Assembly (NCBI GenBank): GCA_001972305.1
Contig: BDDD01000432.1
Coordinates: forward strand, 204,530-268,529
Direction of reading: 5' to 3'
Source: Cephalotus follicularis
Lineage: Eukaryota > Streptophyta > Magnoliopsida > Oxalidales > Cephalotaceae
Length of the DNA stretch: 64,000 nucleotides
Shown here: positions 34,843 through 46,232 of the stretch, one piece after another
Layout of the letters: each line of letters opens with the position of its first letter
How positions within the stretch are numbered: the first letter of the stretch is position 1
Notes under the pieces: generated by a model
Databases searched by the model: none
What the model was told of the DNA's origin: nothing
The model's input: the letters and a program-made list of their open reading frames with translations, nothing else
Program-made: the position numbers and the translations under genes

Positions 34843-34885
34843 ACTTAGCCGAGTGAGGACAAAGGCTAACCCCCCTACTTTACAG
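34843..34885 (+). promoter_or_regulatory. conserved LTR-internal box resembling a branchpoint and 3' splice site
   Basis: The word CGAGTGAGGACAAAG is followed by GCTAACCCCCC and TACTTTACAG|ATTGATGC. CTAAC fits the plant branchpoint consensus and the AG follows about 18 nt later. The box recurs in A 3' LTR (41995-42036), B 3' LTR (26273-26317), B 5' LTR (43382-43418, CTAAC damaged to CTAC), I (57810-57850) and partly in D, E and H. Confidence 0.5.
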
Positions 34886-35246
34886 ATTGATGCTGTGGAC
34901 TGCTGGGTCGACATGGACAAAGATCAACTGTTATATTCTTGATCTTGTTATCTTTCTGTCTTATATCAAACCCATGAGATTTATGATTTTGTATCTGAAG
35001 GAATTTTATATTGTACTGTATTTCACGCTCCGTTTGATGGGCGATTAACTCTTGTGACCTGTAATTGGGTAGCGTGTGGTATGGGACGCACGTTACGAGT
35101 TACGGCTTATGTCTTGTTATGCTTCCGCAACTGTTATTCTTGGAAAAGTTTTAAATTTTTATGGATTTTACATGAGCTGTATTTTATGTTAATTTCCTTT
35201 ACCGCCTTAATTATCGCGTTTCTATAAACGGGGTGTGACAACAGTG

Positions 35247-35258
35247 GTATCAGAGCAT
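35247..35258 (+). other. primer-binding site of element A
   Basis: TGGTATCAGAGC, four bases after the 5' LTR end; initiator Met-tRNA type. Confidence 0.92.
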
Positions 35259-35331
35259 ATTCCATATATGCTTAGCTAGGATACTTTCCTTGGCAATTAA
35301 TGAATTGTTTTCCTAAAGTCGTGACTGACTG

Positions 35332-35346
35332 TCAATCTTCTTATAG
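35332..35346 (+). promoter_or_regulatory. putative 3' splice site just before A gag
   Basis: CAATCTTCTTATAG|GAAAA leads directly into the gag ATG at 35352, with a CTGAC branchpoint-like word about 20 bp upstream. The same sequence is conserved in B at 42866-42867 on the minus strand. Confidence 0.45.
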
Positions 35347-35351
35347 GAAAA

Positions 35352-38300
35352 ATGGACCGAAGAAGAACACGTGCTAGGGCTAGAGCCGTTGGAGTTAATG
35401 CCCCGGAAGAAGCTAATGTTCCGCAAGGGATGGATTTTCCCCAGGACAACAGAGATTCGATGACTCAGATCGTAGATTATTTCCAGCAGCAAACGGCCTT
35501 TAACAGGGCTAATGCGGAAGAGATGCGCCAGTACCATGCGCAGGCCTGACCGCAGCATAGGGCTCCCGACCATTGCCCGGGAGAGGATGGTTTTGGGAGA
35601 GACATTGAGAAATTCATGAGGCTGAATCCACCCAGCTTGAAGGGGGAACTGGATGCTACGATTATTGAGAGATGGCTGCAGGACCTGGAGAAGATCTTTC
35701 AGGTGATGAACTGTACTGATGACCAAAAGTTGAGATTCGTTGTATACCGCCTATGGGGTGAGGCCACTCATTGGTGGGAAATGGTTAGATCAAAGTTGGA
35801 ATCACAAGGACTAGATAACACTTGGGACCGATTCCAGACAGAGTTCCTGGAGCCATATGTTCCATACATTGAGCAAGAGCGTCGAGAGACTGAACTCTTG
35901 GAATTACGACAGGGAGAGATGACTGTCGCAGAATATCAAGCAAAATTCATGGAGTTGGCCAGACATTCACCGTATCTGGTAGCTGATGAAGCAAAGAAGA
36001 TATGGAGGTTCTTGAGAGGATTGCGACCGGATCTTCGGTCGAGGATTAGAGCCATGGAGCTGAGGACTTATGTAGAGGTTGCTCAGAAAGCTAGACTGCT
36101 GGAGACAATATCTAGTGAGGACCGGGCTGAGAGAGCTCGCGTGAAGGAGTTTAAGCAGTGTCCTATACAGTCCCGACCGGCATCGTCGAGGTGGAGAGAT
36201 GGTGGTTCGCCGACGAAGTCATCGAAGAACAAGTCTCAGCAGACTGCTTCTCAGGGTACTCCTAGCCATGGGAGTAATGCTAGATCCAGAGTATGCTTTT
36301 ACTGTGGTCGTATCGGCCACCAACATAAAGATTGCTGGAAGTACAATGGCTGGTACTTGAGGTGCGGGGCACCGGGTCATTCGGTGAAAGACTGCCTGAA
36401 GAGTTCTGCTACAGCACCTACTGGGCCGGGGAGCAACAATGGTGCGGCCGCGGGACCATCACAGAGGAGAGATACCGGCAAGGGCGTCGCAAAAGGTAGA
36501 ATTTTTGTACTTGCTCAGACTGTGGTTCCAGAGTCGACTTCTGTTGTTGGAGGTACTCTGTATATATATGGTTATTCTACTAGAGTACTGATGGATTCAG
36601 GAGCATCGCATTCATTTATATCTGCACATTTTGCATCTTGTTTAGATGTCACCCCTGACTGCCTGTCTTATACACTTGATGTGGGTACACCGACTGGGAC
36701 TTCTATGTATACTGACTCAGTATATAGGAGTTGTGAGATGTCTATGGCAGGCATTTCTCTATATGGAGACCTGATTGTATTGCCTATCCGTGACTTTGAT
36801 GTGATATTGGGGATGGATTGGCTATCGGCACACCGTGCTCGTATGGATTGCTACCACAAGACTGTGCATTTTTGTCTGCCCGACGGAACGACTTTTCAGT
36901 TCAAGGGAGACAAAGGATTTTCAACACCGATCATATCTTTTATCCGAGCGTCGAGATACCTAGAGAAGGGATGCGAGGGATATTTTGCCTATGTTATTGA
37001 TCGAAGGAAGGAGAAAAGCTTGAACTTGGAGGAAATTCCAATTGTGTGCGAATTTCTGGATGTGTTTCCTAATGACTTGGGATCCTTACCGCCCAAGAGG
37101 TGTATGGAGTTCATTATTGATCATGTTCCTGGAACGACTCCTATCTCAAAATCACCCTATCGGATGGCTCTGGCTGAGTTGCGAGAGCTGAAGCTACAGT
37201 TACAAGACCTAATTGATAAGGGTTTTGTAAGACCTAGTGTTTCTCCATGGGGTGCACCGGTACTGTTCGTTAAGAAGAAAGATGGGTCGATGAGACTCTG
37301 TATCAATTACTGAATGTTGAACAAAGCAACTATCAAGAATAAATATCCTTTACCCCACATTGAGGACTTGTTCGATCAGTTACAAGGGTCGAGAGTGTTT
37401 TCTAAGCTCGATTTGAGAACGGGTTACCACCAGTTGCGAGTAAAGGAAGGGGACATTGAGAAAACTGCCTTCCGAACGCGGTATGGTCACTACGAGTTCT
37501 TGGTGATGCCTTTCGGTGTTACCAATGCACCGGCGGCTTTTATGTCATTAATGAATGATGTATTCCGACCGTACCTGGACCAGTTTGTGGTGGTGTTCAT
37601 CGATGATATACTAGTATACTCAAGGAGTGAAGAGGAACACACTCGACATTTGAGGATGGTGTTGCAGGTTCTTAGAGAACACCGATTGTATGCCAAGTTT
37701 GGCAAATGCGAGTTCTGGCTTGACCATGTGATCTTTCTCGGTCACATCGTATCTGGAGAAGGCTTGACGGTGGATCCGTCAAAGACTGAGGTGGTTAGAG
37801 ACTGGCCGCAACCAAAGAATGTGACGGAAGTGCGCAGCTTCCTTGGGTTGGCGGGATATTACCGGAGGTTTATCCAGAATTTTTCAAGGATAGCCGAACC
37901 CTTGACCAGACTTACTCAGAAGAAGACTTTATTTGTCTGGGATGAAAACTGCGAGGCTAGTTTTCGTGAGCTGAAGGACCGGTTGGTTTCCGCTCCTATC
38001 TTGGCATTACCTGAGGGTAATGAAGGCTTTGCAGTGTATAGTGATGCATCGGGTAAAGGTTTGGGCTGTGTATTTATGCAGCGAGGCAGAGTGATTGCAT
38101 ATGCCTCGAGGAAGCTTAAGCCGTACAAAGAGAACTACCCGACCCATGACCTTGAGCTTGCAGCTATCATCTTCGCCCTTCAAAAGTGGAGGCACTACCT
38201 ATATGGGGCGCGGTTTGAGATCTCTACCGATCACAAAAGCTAGAGGTATCTGTTTTGCCAAGATACACTGAATATGAGACAGCGCAGATGGGTAGAGTTC

Positions 38301-39913
38301 TTCAATGATTATGACTGCAGCGTACAGTATCACCCGGGAAAAGCGAATGTAGTTGCTGATGCCTTAAGCCGTAAGGCTATGCTTGCTAGTGCGATGGTGT
38401 CGCAATGGAAGATGTTGGAAGACTTCTAAGGATGGTCTCCATTTAATCAGTCACCGGGGATCTTTCTAGCCGACATGCAGGTTGAACCAGTGTTACTGCA
38501 TCGCATCAAAGAAGCACAACCACATGATCCTGAATTGCAGCGGATTCGAGAGAATCTGGATTCGGAATCTGATTTTAGAGTGCATGAAGAAGGTATTATG
38601 AGATATCGGGGCGTGTATGTCTTCCGAATGAGCCTAGAGTAAGGGATGTGCTGCTCCGCGGGGCTCATAAATCTGTGTACAGCATTCATCCTGGTAGCAC
38701 AAAAATGTATCCAGACATGAAGAAGTGTTACTGGTGGCCCGGCATGAAGCGGGAGATCGCTGAGTATGTTGCAAAGTGTTACACCTGCCAAACGGTTAAG
38801 GCTGGACACCAGAGACCGGCGGGTTTGCTGCAGCCTTTGCCCATTCCGGAGTGGAAGTGGGAACATGTTGCGATGGATTTCGTTTCAGGTTTTCCTCTGT
38901 CTTGGAACCGTCACAATGCCGTGTGGGTTATCGTGGATAGACTCACCAAATCAGCACACTTTCTGCCTACACGTGTTACTGATTCTGCGAGCAGGTTGGC
39001 TCGGCGGTATGTGAAGGAGATAGTGAGGCTACATGGGGTTCCAGTCAGCGTCGTATGTGATAGGGATGCTATTTTCACTTCCAACTTTTGGAAGAGATTT
39101 CAGTCAGCCTTCGGGACGGAGCTGAACTTGAGTATTGCCTTCATCCCTCAGACCGATGGGCAGTCTGAGCGTACCATCCAGACCTTGGAGGATATGCTAC
39201 GGGCTTGCGTTATTGATTTTGCTGGTACCTGGGAGGATCATATTCCTCTGATAGAGTTCTCTTACAATAACAGCTGTCACTCCAGTATTGGCATGGCACC
39301 GTTTGAGGCGTTGTATGGGAGGAAGTGCAGGTCCCCTGTGTGTTGGGATGAGGTCGGGGAGAGACCTTTACTCGGGACTGAGCTAGTGGAAGAAACTTCA
39401 GAGAAGATCAGGACGATCAAGAAGAAACTGCTTGCTGCTCAGAGTCGGCAGAAGAGCTACACTGACAGTGTGAAGAGATGACCTCTAATCTTCAACGTGG
39501 GTGATCACGTGTTTTTGAAGGTATCACCATGGAAGGGCGTGCAACAGTTTGGGAAGAAAGGCAAATTAGCTCCATGCTACATTAGTCCTTTTGAGATTTT
39601 GGAAAGAGTCGGGGAGGTAGCTTATCAGCTCGCCTTACCTCCTGCACTGTCAAACGTGCATGACGTCTTCCACATATCCATGCTGAGGAGTTATATCCCA
39701 GACCCGTCACATGTCGTGGTTTATGACACTGTTCAGGTACAGGATGATCTATCTTGTGAGGAGTTGCCTGTGCGGATTCTCGATCGGAAGACACAGACTT
39801 TGAGGAACCGAACCATTTCCATCGTCAAGGTTGAATGGCAGTTTCACAAACCTGATGAGGCAACTTTGGAGCGTGAGGAGGACATCCGAGAACGCTACCC
39901 GCACTTGTTCTAG
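35352..39913 (+). pseudogene. gag-pol of element A (Tekay/Del-type), broken
   Basis: ATG at 35352 opens Gag (MDRRRTRARARAVG), stopped at 35547 by TGA where B has CGA. The retrotransposon Gag domain spans about 35616-36000. Zinc knuckle 1 is CFYCGRIGHQHKDC near 36294; the second has lost its first Cys (YLRCGAPGHSVKDC). Protease is MDSGASHSF near 36589. RT has the catalytic FIDD near 37600, preceded by a stop at 37311 (CGA to TGA). RNase H is stopped at 38241 and again at about 38427. A one-base loss near 38610 shifts the frame. The integrase core (TDGQSERT near 39158) is complete, followed by a stop at 39479. The tail ends in a chromodomain-like segment (VKVEWQFHKPDEATLERE), stop at 39911. It cannot make its own full polyprotein. 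Confidence 0.95.
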
Positions 39914-39945
39914 TATTGTGTTAATTTCGAGGAAGAAAATTCTTG

Positions 39946-39958
39946 AAGGAGGGGTGGA
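39946..39958 (+). other. polypurine tract of element A
   Basis: AAGGAGGGGTGGA immediately precedes the 3' LTR. Confidence 0.8.
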
Positions 39959-42391
39959 TGTAACGCCCGGTATTTTCCTGAATGTAATATTTCGAATTAT
40001 GATGTAATCTTAAACTTGATTTTATGAGAAGGTTGAGTTTTTGAACTCAAGAGATGCTTCCAAACCCTATTTATGGAATTGGGAATGGAATGAGTATGTT
40101 AAAGCTTGAAACGACATTGTTTTGGGACAAAGACATCGACGTCTTTACAAAGACGTTGACGCCTTTGGGGAGTGAGGTACACGTGGATACAGGGGCGTGC
40201 ACGTCGACTTTGGGAGAAGGCATCGACACCTTCTTAAAAAAATGAAAAAGACATCGACGTCTAAGTGAAGACGTCGACGCTTTTCAAAGAATATCTGTCG
40301 TGCTTTTTCACTGGCAGAAGTAACATGCAAGGGGATCTTGGGGGCTTTGCCAGGCACCTTTTCAAGTGCCTTGTGATGTGTTGTTCATATCGGTGTGTTT
40401 CCAGGAATGCTCAGAACATGCCCTCACATGGAACATGCAAGGGGTTACCACCCTCACATGCAACCTGTAAAACAAACAATGGTTAAAGAAAACAAAAGAA
40501 ATGTAGAAAGAACTTGAGGCCAGAGGTAGGGGAAAGCCATACTGTAATTTGAGTTTGATATTCATGCATCGTTTATTATTTTGAATGTAAACATTGCATG
40601 ATTCTAGGAATGATATTGTTACTGGATTGATGCCATGATATGGTAGATATGTTTGGAGTATCTGCATGTTGGTTTCTTGCCATGAAAACCTGTTATTAAG
40701 CATGATTATGGGTTGTTGAGGCTACTGTTTGATAAGTCGTGAGGTTGAAGACGACTACTGTTGGAAAGACATCGACGCCTTTAGTTGAACATCGACGTCT
40801 TTTAGGTTTTGCCTTATTACTGATTGAAAGGGATCGACGTCTATGGGAAGACATCGACGCCCTAGGCTACCTACCTGGGTTTCTGACGAAAGAGACACCG
40901 ATGCCGAAGGTTCCTACCTTAACGCGTCGACGCCATCAAATAATACACTGTCGTTTTGAGGATCCAGACCTTGAACGTCGACGTGTGAGCAATGGACATC
41001 GACGCCATCTGTGGAAGAACGCGCTGACACTGGGTCTTGGATATCGACGCCTGACATGAAAGACATCGACGCCTTTGGGAAAGACGTCGACGCCTTTGTT
41101 ACTGTTTGGGGTTTCCTTCATCAAATGATACGAAACGATCCCGATTCCTGTTTGGCTGTATTTTGAGCATATGTATGCATTGCATATGAACTGTTTACTG
41201 CCTGATTGTGTACTGTTTGTGTGTTGTTCATGATTTATAAAGTATTGATATTTAGAAATGCACATATGGGCTCGTAATGTGACATTTTGAGTATGAAAAT
41301 ATGTATTGACAAAATAACGTATTTTCGACCATTGAAACTATTTACTGATATTTTCTACTGAAAATGCCTATTTTCAAATGTTGTCAATTTTAGAAACATT
41401 TTGGAAAATGACTGCCTGTTGTCGATCAAATCGATCATTACTGTTTACTGCACTGTTACTGTTTAAATTCACTGTTTGCTCTGTGAATTGCTATGTGATT
41501 GTGTTTGAGCTGCTAGTTGCATGGCGGAGGTTGCCAGCGCCGACTAGTGGTAGGGTTGTACCTAGGGGCCTGGAGCATGGCTAGGTGACTCAATGTACTG
41601 TTGCCTCGCTCGGTCACCTGAAGTGGGGACCGTAGTGGGAGTGTAGCATAGGGCCAGGAGTTGGCGGCGCTATATACTGTTGTTGTGGTCCTATGTGGAC
41701 ATACTGCCTGTTGTGGTCCTATGCAGACATCCTGACTGTTGTTGTTGTCCTATGCGGACATACTGTACTGCCTGTTGGTCCTTCTTGGACATTACTGTGT
41801 TTGTTGACGTAGCCCTGGCCGGGTTACTACGGTACTCTTACTGTATACATATATTTTTAAATATGTAACACTGATATTTTACTGTACTGATATACGTATT
41901 TTCATATATGTATAAACTGAGTCTCCACTACACTGCATCATTTATGCATTCATGTCATGACATGCATTATGTTAATCCTGAATTACTGTTATGACTTTGC
42001 CGAGTGTAGACAAAGGCTAACCCCCCTACTTTACAGATTGATGCAGTGGACTGCTGGGTCGACATGGACAAAGATCAACTGTTATATTCTTGATCTTGTT
42101 ATCTTTCTGTCTTATATCAAACCCATGAGATTTAAGGTTTTGTATCTGAAGGAATTTTATATTGTACTGTATTTCACGCTCCGTTTGATGGGCGATTAAC
42201 TCTTGTGACCTGTAATTGGGTAGAGTGTGGTATGGGACGCACGTTACGAGTTACGGCTTATGTCTTGTTATGCTTCCGCAACTGTTATTGTTGGAAAAGT
42301 TTTATATTTTTATGGATTTTACATGAGCTGTATTTTATGTTAATTGCCTTTACCGCCTTAGTTGTCGCGTTTCTATAAACGGGGTGTGACA
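39959..42391 (+). repeat. 3' LTR of element A
   Basis: Same ends and layout as the 5' LTR. It keeps about 180 bp (40346-40510) absent from the 5' copy and lacks about 230 bp of the TATA/leader region present there (33133-33360), but retains the intact donor GAG|GTAGGGG at 40525-40527. The two LTRs therefore carry complementary deletions. Confidence 0.95.
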
Positions 42392-42396
42392 TGTTG
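42392..42396. repeat. target-site duplication TGTTG of element A (right copy)
   Basis: Matches 32744-32748; the left and right copies flank element A. Confidence 0.95.
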
Positions 42397-42860
42397 TCCA
42401 GTCCTTGTGATTCCCACTTCGCTCTAACCATTTCCCACCAATGAGTGGCCTCACCACATAGGCGGTACACAACAAATCATAACTTTTGAGCGTCAGTACA
42501 GTTCATCACCTGAAAGATCTTTTCCAGGTCCTGCAGCCATCTCTCAGCAATCGTAGCCTCCAGTTCCCCCTTGAAGCTGGGTGGATTCAGCCTCATGAAC
42601 TTCTCGATATCTCTCCCAAAACCATCCTCTCCCGGGCAATGGTCGGGAGCCCTATGCTGCGGTCGGGCTTGCGCGTGGTACTGGCGCATCTCCTCTACAC
42701 TAGCCCTGTTAAAGGCCATTTGTTGCTGGAAGTAGTCTGCGATCCGAGTCATCGGATCTCTGTCATCTTGGGGAATATTCATCCCTTGCGGAACATTAGC
42801 TTCTTCCGGGGCATCAGCTCCAACGGCTCTAGCCCTAGCACGAGTTCTTCTTCGGTCCAT
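42397..42860 (-). pseudogene. start of gag of element B
   Basis: Minus-strand ATG at 42858-42860 opens Gag (MDRRRTRARARAVGADAPEE), almost the same as A's. A TGA at 42477 interrupts at AQKL*, where A reads AGA. The frame then continues (FVVYRLCGEATHWWEM) to the insertion point of A at 42397 and resumes at 32748. It is preceded at 42866-42867 by the TTCTTATAG|GAAAA acceptor-like sequence. Confidence 0.93.
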
Positions 42861-42955
42861 TTTTCCTATAAGAAGATTGACAGTCAGTCACAACTTAAGG
42901 AAAATAATTCATTAATTGCCAAGGAAAGTATCCTAGCTAAGCTTATATGGAATAT

Positions 42956-42967
42956 ACTCTGATACCA
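42956..42967 (-). other. primer-binding site of element B
   Basis: On the minus strand TGGTATCAGAGT, four bases after the 5' LTR end. The last base differs from the usual C. Confidence 0.85.
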
Positions 42968-42971
42968 CTGT

Positions 42972-45912
42972 TGTCACACCCCGTTTCAGGAGAAACGCAA
43001 CATAAAAGCGGTAAAGGCAATTAACAAAAAAATACAGCTCATGTAAAAACCATAAGATTAAAACTTTTCCAAGAATAACAGTTGCGGAAGCATAACAAAA
43101 CATAAGCCGTAAACACGTAACGTGCGTCCCATACCGCACGCTACCCAAATACAGGTCACGAAGGTTAATCGCCCATAAAACAGAGTGTGAATTACAGTAC
43201 AATATAAAATTCATTCAGAAACAGAACCATAATAATGGTACATTATTCATCAATACATCGATTCATTTATTATAAAGATCCATAAACGTTTCTCAAAAGC
43301 AGAAACGACATAAACTCCACTTTGCTCCACGGAGCTCAACGGTAGCAATCCGCTGCATCAACCTAAAATCAATCTAAAACTATAGGGGGGTAGCCTTTGT
43401 CCTCACTCGGCTAAGTCATATCAGTAAATCAGGATCAACATAATGCATCTCATGATATGAATGCATAAATGATGCAGTGCAGTGGAGACCCAATTTATAC
43501 ATATATGAAAATATGTATACGTATGACAGTACAGTAAAATATTAGTGATACATATATGAGTAATATACGTATACAGTAACAGTACAGTAGTAAACCGGCC
43601 AGGGCTACATCAACAACCACAGTAATGTCCATAAAGGACCAATAAACATTACAGTACAGTATGTCCGCTTAGGACCACAACAACAGTCANNNNNNNNNNN
43701 NNNNNNNNNNNNNNNNNNNNNNNNNNNNNNNNNNNNNNNNNNNNNNNNNNNNNNNNNNNNNNNNNNNNNNNNNNNNNNNNNNNNNNNNNNNNNNNNNNNN
43801 NNNNNNNNNNNNNNNNNNNNNNNNNNNNNNNNNNNNNNNNNNNNNNNNNNNNNNNNNNNNNNNNNNNNNNNNNNNNNNNNNNNNNNNNNNNNNNNNNNNN
43901 NNNNNNNNNNNNNNNNNNNNNNNNNNNNNNNNNNNNNNNNNNNNNNNNNNNNNNNNNNNNNNNNNNNNNNNNNNNNNNNNNNNNNNNNNNNNNNNNNNNN
44001 NNNNNNNNNNNNNNNNNNNNNNNNNNNNNNNNNNNNNNNNNNNNNNNNNNNNNNNNNNNNNNNNNNNNNNNNNNNNNNNNNNNNNNNNNNNNNNNNNNNN
44101 NNNNNNNNNNNNNNNNNNNNNNNNNNNNNNNNNNNNNNNNNNNNNNNNNNNNNNNNNNNNNNNNNNNNNNNNNNNNNNNNNNNNNTGTATAGCGCCGCCA
44201 ACTCCTGGCCCCACGCTACACTCCCACTCCGGTCCCCACTTCGGTCAACCGAGCGAGGCAACAGTACAGTGAGTCACCTAGCCATGCTCCTGGCCCCTAG
44301 GTACAACCCTACCACTAGTCGGCGCTGGAAACCTCCGCCATGCAACTAGCAGCTCAAACACAATCACATAGCAATTCACAGAGCAAACAGTGAATTCAAA
44401 CAGTAACAGTACAGTAAACAGTAATGATCGATTAGATCGACAACAGGCAGTTGTTTTCCAAAATGTTTCCAAAATGACAACATTTGAAAATAGACATTTT
44501 CAGTAGAAAATATCAGTAACAGTTTCAGTAGCGTAAATTGTTTATCCGTTCGGTCGAAAATACGTTATTCAATCAATACATATTTTCATACTCAAAATAT
44601 CCTACTCTGAGTTCATATATGCATTTCTAAATAACAATACTTTAGAAATCATAAACAATTCATAAACAATACACAATCAGGCAGTAAACAGTGCATATGC
44701 AATGCATACATATGCTCAAATGTACCCTAATAGGAATCGGGATCGTTTCGTATCATTAGATGAAGAAAACCCCAAACAGTAACAAAGACGTCGATGTCTA
44801 TCCAAAAGGCATCGATGCCTTTAACGTTAGGCGTCGATGTCCAAGTCTCAGTATCAGCGCGTTCTTCTACAGAAGGCGTCGATGTCCATATCTTACGCGT
44901 CGACGCTCAAGTTCTGGAACCTTGAAACGACAGCGTATTGTTGATGGCGTCGACGCGTTAAGGTAGGAACCTTAGGCGTTGATGTCTTTCACATCAAAAT
45001 CCAGGTAGGTAGCCTAGGGCGTCGATGTCTTTCCATAGACGTCGATCCCTTTCAATCACTAACAAGGCAAAACTTAAAAGACGTCGATGTTAATTTAAAA
45101 GGCGTCGATGTCTTTCTAACAGTAGTCGTCTTCTACCTCACGACTTAGCAAACAGTAGCCTTAACAATCCATAATCATGCATAATAACAGGTTTTCATGG
45201 CAAGAAACCAACATGCAGATACTCCAAACATATCTAACATATCATGGCGTTCTAAAACGAGAGAGAGAAGTGGGGAGGGTTGTTCTTATGCAGATTACTC
45301 CCCCCCTAACATTCTTCTCCTTGCATTTATGGGCACTCTCGTGCTCTCTCCCACTTTCCTGATTTCTGCATTTTCTCTTTTGTCTTCTTCTTTCTTCCTT
45401 ATGCAGGTTGCATGTGAGGGTGGTAATCCCTTGCATGTTCCATGTGAGAGGCCTATTTTGGCATTCCTGGCAACCCACCAGCATGATCAACACGTCACCG
45501 TGCACTTGTAGAGGCATCTGTAAAGCCCCCAAGATCCCCCACTGCATGTTACTCTGCCAGCGAAGAACGTGACAGCCATTCTTTACAAAGGCGTCGACGT
45601 CTTTACTTAGACGTCGATGTCTTTTCCATTTTTGTGAGAAGGTGTCGATGCCTTCTCCCAAATTCGACGTGCATGTCCATGCATTCACGTGTACCTCAAT
45701 CCTCATAGGCGTCGACGTCTTTCAAAATACGTCGATGTCTTTATCCCAAAACAACGCCGTTTTAAGCTTTGACATACACATTCCATTTCCAAGACCATAA
45801 TTAGGGTTTGCAAGCATCCTTTGAGTTCAAAAACTCAACATACTCATAAAATCAAGTTTAAGATTACATCATAAATCAGAATATTATATTCAGGAAATTA
45901 CCGGGTGTTACA
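42972..45912 (-). repeat. 5' LTR of element B, with gap and internal deletion
   Basis: Same ends as the 3' LTR. It contains a 496-N gap (43690-44185) where the 3' LTR has only 30 bp. It also lacks about 260 bp (junction near 45247, CATATCATGG|CGTTCTAAAA) that in the 3' LTR holds the leader and the GTAGGGG donor-like site. The branchpoint word in its acceptor box is damaged (CTAC for CTAAC). Confidence 0.93.
43690..44185. other. assembly gap (496 N)
   Basis: Undetermined bases lying exactly within the GGACC/GGACAT tandem-repeat region of the B 5' LTR. True length unknown. Confidence 0.99.
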
Positions 45913-46232
45913 GTCGATGTCTTTCTCCATTTTACACGAGGTCGTCGATGTTCTCGCCTACATTGACGTGCATGTGCATGCAGTTACGTGTGTCTCTCTG
46001 TTCCAAAGGCATCGATGCGTTCTAAAAGGTGTCGACGTGTTTTTTCTCAAAACAACGTCGTTTTACTTCAAATTGCCCATTTTACATTTCTTTAACATTT
46101 TTATCCCAGAATCAATATCATTAGAGTTTGGAAAACATCATCAAAGTTGGAAAATCCATATTTTTATCAATTCCACTATAAAAGTACATTTACATCGCGA
46201 AATTATAACATATGACAATCTCGAGCGTTACA
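45913..46232 (-). repeat. LTR 'F' minus orientation, right part
   Basis: Starts with the second GTCGA copy, continues the proximal motif cluster of F (CGTCGATGTTC, GGCATCGATGCG, GGTGTCGACGTG, to about 46045) and ends GAGCGTTACA at 46232, a gypsy LTR edge. Homologous to the first 300 bp of B's LTR but clearly diverged. It abuts gypsy pol G directly. Confidence 0.75.

Larger units (their letters stand above)
32749..35242 (+). repeat. 5' LTR of element A
   Basis: Begins TGTAACGCCCGG, ends GGGGTGTGACA. Order: proximal motif cluster (about 32927-33072), TATAAC box at 33182-33187, leader with a mutated donor (GAG|TTAGGGG at 33374-33376, where the 3' LTR has GAG|GTAGGGG), distal cluster (33596-33950), tandem repeat (34527-34650), branchpoint/acceptor box (34843-34885) and U5. 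About 180 bp present in the 3' LTR after GATCTTGGGGG (33132) is missing here. Confidence 0.95.
32749..42391 (+). mobile_element. gypsy element A, complete, nested in gag of B
   Basis: A 9,643-bp Ty3/gypsy element with two LTRs (2,494 and 2,433 bp), primer site, gag-pol and polypurine tract, inserted in opposite orientation into the gag of a member of its own family. It is the youngest insertion in this nest by position. Confidence 0.96.
25869..45912 (-). mobile_element. gypsy element B (minus), interrupted by element A
   Basis: A Ty3/gypsy element about 10.4 kb long once the nested element A is removed, with 3' LTR 25869-28604, pol 28651-32748, gag start 42397-42860 and 5' LTR 42972-45912. 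Target duplication GTCGA lies on both sides. Gag continues cleanly from 42397 to 32748 across the TGTTG duplication of A, which proves the nesting. Confidence 0.95.

Noticed and set aside
43605..44261. Long minus-strand frames across the N gap
   Set aside because: Most of their length is undetermined sequence.
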